Shown here in pieces: positions 1-5,391 of a stretch of DNA of 5,391 nt (the stretch's first letter is position 1; the number at the start of each line of letters is the position of its first letter). This DNA comes from Paracoccaceae bacterium (GTDB lineage Bacteria > Pseudomonadota > Alphaproteobacteria > Rhodobacterales > Rhodobacteraceae): contig RFZH01000164.1 in assembly GCA_009920815.1 (NCBI GenBank), positions 1 to 5,391 of the forward strand, read 5' to 3'. The notes beneath the pieces were generated by a model, which did not search any database, was not told the origin of the DNA, and was given only the letters and a program-made list of their open reading frames with translations. Position numbers and translations under genes: made by a program.

Positions 1-384
1 CCCTGATTTTTCGAACGCAATTTCCAATTTGTCCCCTTCGACCCCAATCACGGCGCCATAGCCAAATTTTTGATGAAACACGCGATCACCCAAACCGAAT
101 GCCGGTAATGCCGTAGCGTCAATAATGATATTTTTCGCCTGAGATGCGGATGCAATCGCCCGTGTTTGCGATCGATCCTGCATGCGACGCCATCCGGGTG
201 AATTGTAAACATTGGCATCTGCGGCGCGATCATGCAGCGTCGATTGCATTCCCGCCGCGCCAAAACCGCCGCCGTATAATCCCGGAGGGGTCAATATATC
301 GACATGATCCACAGGCAGTTCATCAATAAAGCGCGATGGCAAAGATGATTGCCATTGACCAAAGACGCGCCGATTGCCAGCAAA
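1..384 (-). pseudogene. uvrD: C-terminal fragment of UvrD helicase, back in the original frame
   Basis: Reading codons from 384 down to 1 gives 128 codons without a stop. They begin FAGNRRVFGQWQSSLPSRFIDELP, the conserved stretch that follows motif VI in UvrD/PcrA proteins. A low-conservation linker follows (VDHVDILTPPG..., then a segment with NVYNSPGWRRMQDRS), and then LGDRVFHQKFGYGAVIGVEGDKLEIAFEKSG, the C-terminal Tudor-like domain typical of UvrD and PcrA. About a dozen residues and the stop codon should lie beyond the left edge. The frame equals that of the N-terminal fragment (codon tops divisible by three), so the two lesions together remove or add a multiple of three bases. There is no start codon with a ribosome site for this piece. 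Confidence 0.85.
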
Positions 385-967
385 AGGCGTGCAGTGTCAT
401 AATCGACACTTTTTCGCCGCCATCATCGGTGTCATTGTCCATGACCAAACTGACATGTTCCAAAAACCCTTGCAGGTTTTCGAATTGCTCCAACGCTTTG
501 ACCAATTCTTTCAGGTTTTCCAACCGACCGGGGGCCTCGGGCGTTTTGTCATTTTGCCACATGGTGGTATAGCCGCTTTCATCCAAGATAATCTCGGCCA
601 ATTCCATATGCGATACATCGGCGTCGCCTGCCATGCGACCCCATCGATCAATCCCCTCGATCAAGGCACGCAATTCACCCGCTGCCTTGCCGCTTAGCCC
701 GTTTTCCGACAACAAGATCCGCGATCCTTCGACCAAGGACACACCGTTTTCACGGGCACAGGATTGGATCTTTTGTTGCGCCTTATCGCCCAAGCCACGT
801 TTGGGCGTGTTCACAATGCGTTCAAACGCCAGATCATCATCTGGGCTGGTCACCACGCGGAAATAGGCCATCGCATCGCGAATTTCCATACGTTCATAAA
901 ACCGCGGACCGCCAATCACGCGATAGGGCAAGCCGATGGTTAAAAACCGATCCTCAAAAGCACGCAC
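323..967 (-). pseudogene. uvrD: Middle fragment of UvrD helicase (2A/2B region), frame B
   Basis: This segment encodes the part of UvrD that begins RAFEDRFLTIG and runs through PYRVIGGPRFYERMEIRDA, DDDLAFERIVNTPKRGLG and the ENLKELVKAL region to KVSIMTLHA, which starts motif V. That is the standard order of the 2A/2B domains. Homology ends at codon 388-386; the rest of the open frame (FCWQSARLW... to the TGA at 325-323) is the downstream gene read out of frame. The first codon of the open frame is a GTG at 967-965. A GGAGG lies about 15 nt upstream, too far to be a convincing ribosome binding site, so I do not think this is an independent gene. It overlaps the end of the N-terminal fragment by 28 nt in a different frame. 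Confidence 0.85.
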
Positions 968-2091
968 AAACCAAAAGGCGCGCCTCCGCGCGTGCCGCGC
1001 TGCAGTGCTTCAATCTCTTCGCCAATCCAACGGGCTTCTTCTTCGCCGTCCCAATGACCGATCAAACGTACCTTTTCGCCGGTTTCCTCGGCGGTCCACA
1101 GGGTTTTGCCCAAACGTCCTTCGTTCCCTTGGATCACACCGCTGGCGGCGGCCAAGATATGCGGGGTCGAGCGATAGTTTTGTTCCAATCGCACCACAAC
1201 AGCGCCTGGAAAATCCTTTTCAAACTTCAGGATATTGCCGACCTCAGCACCGCGCCATCCATAGATGGATTGATCGTCATCGCCAACGCAACAGATGTTT
1301 TTATGCCCCCCCGCCAAGAGGCGCAGCCATAGATATTGGGCAACGTTGGTATCCTGATATTCGTCGACAAGGATATATTTGAACCACCGCTGATATTGTT
1401 CCAAGATATCTGGGTGCGCCTGAAAAATGGTGACCATATGCAACAAGAGATCGCCAAAATCGGCGGCATTCAATTCACGCAGACGCGTTTGATATTGATC
1501 ATAGATCTCTGTGCCGCGATTGTTAAAGGCACCCGCCTCAGCACTTGGCACCTTGGCCGGTGTCCACGCTCGGTTTTTCCAGTGATCAATGATCCCCGCC
1601 ATTTGCCGCGCGGGCCAGCGTTTTTCGTCGATATTGTTGACGGACAACACCTGTTTGATCAGGCGAATTTGATCATCCGTGTCCAAAATGGTGAAATTGC
1701 TTTTCAACCCCACCAATTCCGCGTGACGGCGCAAAAGCTTAACACAGATCGAATGGAACGTGCCCATCCAAGGCATGCCTTCGACAGTTTGTCCCAATAA
1801 TAAACCGACACGGTTTTTCATTTCGCGCGCCGCTTTGTTGGTAAAGGTTACAGATAAAATTTCATTCGGCCGCGCCCGCCCTGTTGACAGCAAATGCACA
1901 ATGCGGCTGGTCAATGCCTTGGTCTTACCTGTTCCCGCCCCTGCCAACATCAGAACTGGACCATCCAAAGCTTCGACGGCCGCACGTTGTGCGGGGTTGA
2001 GATCATCCAGATACGGCGCCGGCCGCGCGGCCATTGCACGCGCAGACAAGCTTGCCCCTTCAAAGGCATGTGATTCATCAAAGCTGCTCAT
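940..2091 (-). CDS. uvrD: N-terminal fragment of UvrD helicase (383 codons, motifs Q to IV)
   Basis: This is the only part of the broken helicase gene with its natural start. The motifs appear in order: Q motif LNPAQ (residues 31-35), Walker A/motif I AGAGTGKT (50-57), motif Ia TFTNKAA (82-88), motif Ib region MGTFHS (109-114), motif II DEYQDT (243-248), motif III GDDDQSIYGWRGA (270-282) and motif IV QNYRS (304-308). It matches domains 1A/1B and the start of 2A, and resembles Rhodobacterales UvrD, including the roughly 25-residue leader before the Q motif. The last residues, from about C375 to the TAA, are out-of-frame sequence after the first deletion junction. No good Shine-Dalgarno precedes the ATG, but the start matches the family and sits 41 nt after a LexA box. 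If translated, the product could bind ATP but lacks most of domain 2, so it should not unwind DNA. Confidence 0.85.
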   Translation of the reverse strand: MSSFDESHAFEGASLSARAMAARPAPYLDDLNPAQRAAVEALDGPVLMLAGAGTGKTKALTSRIVHLLSTGRARPNEILSVTFTNKAAREMKNRVGLLLGQTVEGMPWMGTFHSICVKLLRRHAELVGLKSNFTILDTDDQIRLIKQVLSVNNIDEKRWPARQMAGIIDHWKNRAWTPAKVPSAEAGAFNNRGTEIYDQYQTRLRELNAADFGDLLLHMVTIFQAHPDILEQYQRWFKYILVDEYQDTNVAQYLWLRLLAGGHKNICCVGDDDQSIYGWRGAEVGNILKFEKDFPGAVVVRLEQNYRSTPHILAAASGVIQGNEGRLGKTLWTAEETGEKVRLIGHWDGEEEARWIGEEIEALQRGTRGGAPFGLCVLLRIGF

Positions 2092-2132
2092 GCAGATAAG
2101 TTAACGCCAGATCTTGGATTTGAAAAGAGGAT

Positions 2133-2147
2133 GTTCATTATATGTTC
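2133..2147 (-). promoter_or_regulatory. SOS box (LexA site) overlapping the helicase -10 element
   Basis: The plus strand reads GTTC-ATTATAT-GTTC, equivalent to GAAC-N7-GAAC on the gene strand. This is an exact match to the direct-repeat LexA site known from alphaproteobacteria (GTTC-N7-GTTC). The N7 and the adjoining base form TATAAT on the minus strand (2142-2137), a consensus -10, so bound LexA would block the promoter. No clear -35 hexamer is visible. The site lies 41 nt before the helicase ATG, and uvrD is a common SOS-regulon member, so the assignment is consistent. Binding itself is inferred. Confidence 0.75.
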
Positions 2148-2197
2148 TCAATTCACTATAAATTTGCTGTTGCGTTAGACGAAAAACCTCTGCCTCC

Positions 2198-2226
2198 AAT
2201 TTATGTCATGTATATTGACATAAATT
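2198..2226. promoter_or_regulatory. Perfect 11-bp inverted repeat, 7-nt spacer (site 1)
   Basis: Left arm AATTTATGTCA (2198-2208), spacer TGTATAT, right arm TGACATAAATT (2216-2226); the arms are perfectly complementary. The core is TCA-N7-TGA, centred at 2212. It lies between the divergent genes, about 55 bp upstream of the SOS box as seen from the helicase gene. The geometry is typical of a dimeric regulator site; the regulator is unknown. It is too AT-rich and poorly placed to be a terminator. Confidence 0.5.
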
Positions 2227-2250
2227 TACGTCGCAATCTCGCATCAAATG

Positions 2251-2279
2251 TTCGCGAATTTGCAATAACATTTTGCCAA
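2251..2279. promoter_or_regulatory. Cluster of TTYGCRA-like motifs
   Basis: TTCGCGAA (2251-2258) directly abuts TTTGCAAT (2259-2266), and after 5 nt TTTGCCAA follows (2272-2279). A further TCGCAA is at 2231-2236. Paired TTTGCAAA-like half sites are bound by short-chain fatty-acyl-CoA regulators (ScfR group, PccR/RamB-like) of Rhodobacterales and Actinobacteria. The match here is imperfect and the region is AT-rich, so this is only a possible operator upstream of pyc. Confidence 0.25.
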
Positions 2280-2311
2280 TGTTTTATGGCACTCCACAGT
2301 GTTTTACTAAT

Positions 2312-2340
2312 TTTTGTGATCACAATATTTGATCACAAAA
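2312..2340. promoter_or_regulatory. Perfect 11-bp inverted repeat, 7-nt spacer (site 2)
   Basis: Left arm TTTTGTGATCA (2312-2322), spacer CAATATT, right arm TGATCACAAAA (2330-2340). Arm length, spacer length and the TCA-N7-TGA core (centre 2326) are the same as in site 1, 114 bp away. The left arm with the spacer start also contains the small palindrome TGTGATCACA. It lies about 40 bp upstream of the candidate pyc -35, a position suited to an activator or upstream operator. The cognate regulator cannot be named. Confidence 0.55.
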
Positions 2341-2378
2341 TATTCTTTCCAAATGTTACAGAATTATTACAAAGGCAG

Positions 2379-2407
2379 TTGACAGCCGTTCTTCTGCAGT
2401 GCAGCAT
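2379..2407 (+). promoter_or_regulatory. Candidate sigma-70 promoter for pyc
   Basis: A perfect -35 TTGACA (2379-2384) is followed after 17 nt by CAGCAT (2402-2407), a weak -10 sharing A2, A5 and T6 with TATAAT. Transcription would begin near 2414, leaving a leader of about 50 nt before pyc. The poor -10 makes dependence on an activator plausible. This is a prediction from hexamers only. Confidence 0.35.
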
Positions 2408-2424
2408 CACAACAGCTCAATATT

Positions 2425-2443
2425 AGGTCAACAAAATTGACCT
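2425..2443. promoter_or_regulatory. pyc-proximal inverted repeat (site 3), candidate operator
   Basis: The sequence is AGGTCAACAAAATTGACCT: 7-bp perfect arms around 5 nt, which also reads as TCA-N7-TGA centred at 2434, matching the core of sites 1 and 2. It ends 9 nt before the GGAGG of pyc and would lie just downstream of the predicted transcription start. A repressor bound there would block pyc transcription. It could instead form a weak hairpin in the leader RNA, but the stem is short. Confidence 0.45.
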
Positions 2444-2452
2444 TTATCAATC

Positions 2453-2457
2453 GGAGG
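2453..2457 (+). promoter_or_regulatory. Ribosome binding site of pyc
   Basis: GGAGG is followed by a 7-nt spacer and then the ATG at 2465. This near-ideal Shine-Dalgarno fixes the pyc start, and the resulting N-terminus (MPDFKKILIANRGEIAIR) is where biotin-dependent carboxylases normally begin. Confidence 0.85.
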
Positions 2458-2464
2458 TCGTACC

Positions 2465-5391
2465 ATGCCTGATTTCAAAAAAATCCTGATTGCCAACCGC
2501 GGGGAAATTGCGATCCGCATCATGCGGGCAGCAAATGAAATGGGCAAGAAAACGGTCGCCGTTTTCGCAGAAGAGGACAAGCTGTCCCTGCATCGGTTCA
2601 AGGCGGACGAAGCCTATCGCATTGGCGAAGGCATGGGACCTGTACAGGCATATCTGTCAATCGACGAAATCATCCGCGTGGCACGTGAATGCAGTGCTGA
2701 TGCCATTCATCCCGGCTATGGACTTTTATCCGAAAATCCTGACTTTGTGGACGCTTGCGTTGCGAACGGGATCACATTTATCGGTCCAAGGGCTGAAACC
2801 ATGCGCGCCCTTGGCGATAAAGCATCCGCGCGCAGGGTCGCGATGGCCGCGGGTGTACCCGTCATTCCCGCGACCGAAGTTCTGGGCGACGACATGGACG
2901 CCATCCGTACTGAGGCCGCCGAGATCGGCTTTCCCTTGATGCTAAAGGCATCATGGGGCGGCGGGGGTCGTGGCATGCGCCCGATCTATAACGCCGACGA
3001 ACTGGCCGACAAAGTGTTGGAAGGTCGCCGCGAGGCCGAAGCCGCCTTTGGCAACGGCGAAGGGTATTTGGAAAAAATGATCACCCGTGCCCGCCACGTC
3101 GAGGTGCAGATTTTGGGTGATAAGCACGGCGAAATCTATCACCTGTGGGAACGCGATTGTTCCGTCCAACGTCGCAACCAAAAGGTCGTTGAACGCGCCC
3201 CTGCCCCGTATCTGACCCAAGATCAACGTGACGAAATCTGTGACCTGGGTCGCCGCATCTGTGCGCATGTGAATTATGAATGCGCGGGTACCGTTGAATT
3301 CCTGATGGATATGGACAGCGGCAATTTCTATTTCATCGAAGTCAACCCCCGCGTCCAAGTTGAACACACCGTGACCGAAGAGGTCACCGGCATCGACATC
3401 GTTCAGGCACAAATCCTGATTGCCGAGGGTAAAACTTTGGCCGAGGCAACGGGCAAAACCTGTCAAGCCGACATCACGCTGCATGGCCATGCCCTGCAAA
3501 CCCGCGTCACGACCGAAGATCCACAAAACAATTTCATCCCTGACTATGGCCGCATCACCGCCTATCGCTCGGCCACGGGCATGGGGATCCGTTTGGACGG
3601 TGGCACCGCCTATTCAGGGGGCGTGATCACGCGGTATTATGACAGTTTGTTGGTCAAGGTCACCGCATGGGCACCGACACCGGAAAAGGCGATTTTACGC
3701 ATGGACCGTGCGCTGCGCGAATTCCGCATTCGCGGCGTCGCAACCAACATCGCCTTTGTCGAAAACCTGTTGAAACATCCGACGTTCCTGTCAAACGAAT
3801 ATACCACCAAATTCATCGACGAAACGCCTGATCTGTTCCAATTCCGCAAACGTCGCGACCGCGGCACCAAAGTGTTGACCTATATCGCGGATATCACGGT
3901 AAACGGTCATCCTGAAACTGCGGGCCGTCCAGAACCGGCCGCAGATTTGCGCACGCCCGTACCGCCCAAACACGATGGTCAAATATCCTATGGCACTCGG
4001 AACCTGTTGGAACAAAAGGGGCCAAAGGCCGTTGCGGATTGGATGTTGAAACAAAAACAACTGTTAATCACCGACACCACAATGCGCGACGGGCATCAAT
4101 CCCTGTTGGCAACCCGTATGCGGTCAATTGATATGATCAAGGTCGCACCCGCGTATGCGGCCAACCTGCCGCAACTGTTTTCGGTCGAATGTTGGGGGGG
4201 CGCGACATTTGATGTGGCTTACCGGTTCTTGCAAGAATGCCCATGGCAACGCCTGCGCGATCTGCGGGCGGCTATGCCAAACCTGATGACGCAAATGTTG
4301 TTACGCGCCTCAAACGGCGTGGGCTACACCAATTATCCCGATAACGTGGTGCAATCTTTCGTGGCCGAGGCTGCCAAAGGCATCGATGTGTTCCGCGTCT
4401 TTGACAGCCTCAACTGGGTTGAAAACATGCGCGTCGCCATGGATGCAGTGATCGAAGCGAACAAAGTGTGCGAAGGCACGATTTGTTATACCGGCGACAT
4501 CCTGAACCCAGATCGTGCGAAATATGACCTGAAATACTATGTCAAAATGGGGCAGGATTTGCGCGATGCCGGTGCCCATGTTCTGGGCCTAAAAGACATG
4601 GCTGGCCTATTAAAACCCGCCGCTGCGCGCGCGTTGGTCAAAGCGTTGAAAGAAGAAGTCGGGCTGCCGATCCATTTCCACACCCACGATACATCCGGCA
4701 TTGCCGCCGCCACGATTTTGGCCGCTGCAGATGCGGGCGTGGATGCCGTCGACGCGGCCATGGATGCCTTTTCTGGCGGCACATCGCAGCCGTGTTTGGG
4801 ATCCATCGTCGAAGCCCTGCGCCACACAGATCGCGACACAGGCCTAGACATCGAAAATATCCGCACAATTTCCGATTACTGGGAACAGGTGCGCCATCAA
4901 TATACCGCCTTCGAAAGCGGGCTCGAGGCCCCAGCGTCCGAAGTGTACCTGCACGAAATGCCCGGCGGCCAATTCACCAACCTCAAAGCGCAAGCGCGTT
5001 CCATGGGGCTTGAGGACCGTTGGCACGATGTCGCCCGCACATATTCGGACGTAAATCAAATGTTTGGGGATATCGTCAAGGTAACACCGTCTTCCAAGGT
5101 CGTTGGCGACATGGCGTTGATGATGGTCGCACAAAACCTAACCCGTACCCAAGTCGAAGATCCAGATACCGATGTCGCCTTTCCAGACAGTGTTGTCGAT
5201 ATGATGCGCGGCAATCTGGGCCAACCGCATGGTGGTTTCCCCGATAGTATCGTGAACAAGGTGCTGAAAGGTGAAAAACCTAACCTCGACCGCCCCGGCA
5301 AACACCTTGCCCCAATTGACTTGGAAAAAACCCGTCAAGATCTTTCAAATCAGCTTGACGGCATGACCATCGATGACGAGGATTTGAACGG
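2465..5391 (+). CDS. pyc: Pyruvate carboxylase, 3' end outside window
   Basis: Pyruvate carboxylase is a cytoplasmic biotin enzyme that uses ATP and bicarbonate to convert pyruvate to oxaloacetate, refilling the TCA cycle. The frame is open for 975 codons to the right edge. The biotin carboxylase domain (about 1-450) begins KILIANRGEIAIR and shows HPGYGLLSEN (82-91), the ATP-grasp glycine loop KASWGGGGRGMR (161-172), ERDCSVQRRNQKVVE (229-243) and EVNPRVQVEHTVTE (292-305). The carboxyltransferase domain (from about 530) shows TDTTMRDGHQS with D542, K710 in GLKDMAG (the carboxylated lysine position), H739 and H741 in HFHTH (metal ligands), and T874 in KVTPSSKVVGD, matching the catalytic threonine of the Rhizobium etli enzyme. 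The family is about 1,145-1,150 residues, so the last roughly 170, including the biotin-carrier domain with its AMKM-type lysine, are not visible. Having both domains in one chain in this order excludes acetyl- or propionyl-CoA carboxylase alpha subunits. No lesion or missing catalytic residue is seen. It is transcribed divergently from the helicase gene. Confidence 0.97.
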   Translation, partial: MPDFKKILIANRGEIAIRIMRAANEMGKKTVAVFAEEDKLSLHRFKADEAYRIGEGMGPVQAYLSIDEIIRVARECSADAIHPGYGLLSENPDFVDACVANGITFIGPRAETMRALGDKASARRVAMAAGVPVIPATEVLGDDMDAIRTEAAEIGFPLMLKASWGGGGRGMRPIYNADELADKVLEGRREAEAAFGNGEGYLEKMITRARHVEVQILGDKHGEIYHLWERDCSVQRRNQKVVERAPAPYLTQDQRDEICDLGRRICAHVNYECAGTVEFLMDMDSGNFYFIEVNPRVQVEHTVTEEVTGIDIVQAQILIAEGKTLAEATGKTCQADITLHGHALQTRVTTEDPQNNFIPDYGRITAYRSATGMGIRLDGGTAYSGGVITRYYDSLLVKVTAWAPTPEKAILRMDRALREFRIRGVATNIAFVENLLKHPTFLSNEYTTKFIDETPDLFQFRKRRDRGTKVLTYIADITVNGHPETAGRPEPAADLRTPVPPKHDGQISYGTRNLLEQKGPKAVADWMLKQKQLLITDTTMRDGHQSLLATRMRSIDMIKVAPAYAANLPQLFSVECWGGATFDVAYRFLQECPWQRLRDLRAAMPNLMTQMLLRASNGVGYTNYPDNVVQSFVAEAAKGIDVFRVFDSLNWVENMRVAMDAVIEANKVCEGTICYTGDILNPDRAKYDLKYYVKMGQDLRDAGAHVLGLKDMAGLLKPAAARALVKALKEEVGLPIHFHTHDTSGIAAATILAAADAGVDAVDAAMDAFSGGTSQPCLGSIVEALRHTDRDTGLDIENIRTISDYWEQVRHQYTAFESGLEAPASEVYLHEMPGGQFTNLKAQARSMGLEDRWHDVARTYSDVNQMFGDIVKVTPSSKVVGDMALMMVAQNLTRTQVEDPDTDVAFPDSVVDMMRGNLGQPHGGFPDSIVNKVLKGEKPNLDRPGKHLAPIDLEKTRQDLSNQLDGMTIDDEDLN

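Larger units (their letters stand above)
1..2091 (-). pseudogene. uvrD: UvrD/PcrA-family superfamily 1 DNA helicase gene, doubly frameshifted, 3' end outside window
   Basis: UvrD/PcrA is a 3'-5' ATP-dependent DNA helicase of nucleotide excision repair and mismatch repair. Homologous sequence is continuous along the minus strand from the ATG at 2091 to the left edge, but it lies in three segments: frame A (2091 to about 967), frame B (about 970 to 386), and frame A again (384 to 1). At each junction residues conserved in the family are missing: about a dozen after the GGAPFGL segment, and about 55-60 after IMTLHA, where most of motif V and all of motif VI should be. Frame A has a TAA at 942-940, so no single protein can be read across. 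The right-hand start keeps an SOS-type promoter. Without motifs V and VI, ATP hydrolysis would not couple to unwinding, so the gene is probably non-functional if the sequence is correct. The sizes of the missing pieces are estimated from remembered family sequences. An assembly error is a real alternative. Confidence 0.85.

Noticed and set aside
323..967. Middle helicase fragment as an independent gene starting at GTG 967
   Set aside because: Homology starts and stops in mid-domain, there is no properly spaced ribosome site, and the ATPase half is absent. It is a piece of the broken uvrD.
936..2104. Plus-strand open frames of 92-154 codons opposite the helicase (936-1382, 1336-1800, 1760-2104)
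   Set aside because: They are antisense to strongly conserved UvrD codons and show no recognisable domains or ribosome sites.
2312..2340. Inverted repeat read as a rho-independent terminator
   Set aside because: The stem is AT-rich, has no proper U-run after it, and lies between two divergent genes where no transcript is expected to end.
2312..2340. CRP or FNR site
   Set aside because: TGTGA and TCACA halves are present but not spaced by 6 nt, and TTGAT-N4-ATCAA is not matched.
2142..2426. Open frame of 94 codons on the plus strand in the intergenic region
   Set aside because: Its ATG lies inside the SOS box/-10 of the helicase gene, only a weak AGAGG sits 11 nt upstream, composition follows the AT-rich background, and the frame runs through all the palindromes and the candidate pyc promoter. 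No family is recognised.
4194..4200. Run of seven G in pyc as a phase-variable tract
   Set aside because: The run encodes the conserved WGG of ECWGGATFD in frame, and a housekeeping enzyme is an unlikely phase-variation target.
2716..5338. Minus-strand open frames opposite pyc, including 191 codons at 2951-3526
   Set aside because: The pyc frame is uninterrupted and full of catalytic motifs; these antisense frames follow from its codon bias.
1..5391. CRISPR arrays, tRNA/rRNA genes, insertion sequences
   Set aside because: No regularly spaced repeats, tRNA-like cloverleaf, transposase sequence or terminal inverted repeats were seen, including at the two helicase junctions.

Overview
The window comes from an alphaproteobacterium, most likely a marine Rhodobacterales (Roseobacter-group) species of moderate G+C. 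This rests on the recognisable character of both encoded proteins and on an alphaproteobacterial-type LexA box (GTTC-N7-GTTC). I cannot name a genus from the sequence alone.

Layout: two divergent genes flank an AT-rich regulatory region of about 370 bp. The left part (1-2091, minus strand) is a UvrD/PcrA-type DNA helicase gene broken in two places. The reading frame is intact from the start codon through helicase motifs Q, I, Ia, Ib, II, III and IV. It then loses about a dozen codons with a frameshift near 967, continues in a second frame through the 2A/2B region, and loses about 55-60 codons, including most of motif V and all of motif VI, near 385. After that it returns to the original frame for the C-terminal tail, which runs off the left edge. 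It is either a pseudogene or an assembly collapse; the two frameshifts cancel each other.

The centre (2092-2464) holds a perfect alphaproteobacterial SOS box overlapping a TATAAT element in front of the helicase gene. It also holds three inverted repeats sharing a TCA-N7-TGA core (two are 11-bp perfect arms around 7 nt, the third lies just before the pyc ribosome binding site), a cluster of TTYGCRA-like motifs, and a likely pyc promoter with a strong Shine-Dalgarno sequence.

The right part (2465 to the right edge, plus strand) is an uninterrupted pyruvate carboxylase gene (pyc). 975 codons are visible, covering the biotin carboxylase and carboxyltransferase domains; the biotin-carrier domain lies beyond the window. 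The two genes are not functionally linked: one belongs to SOS/DNA repair and the other to anaplerotic CO2 fixation. They share only the intergenic control region. The coding content is ordinary; the points worth following are the double lesion in the helicase gene and the repeated operator-like palindromes.
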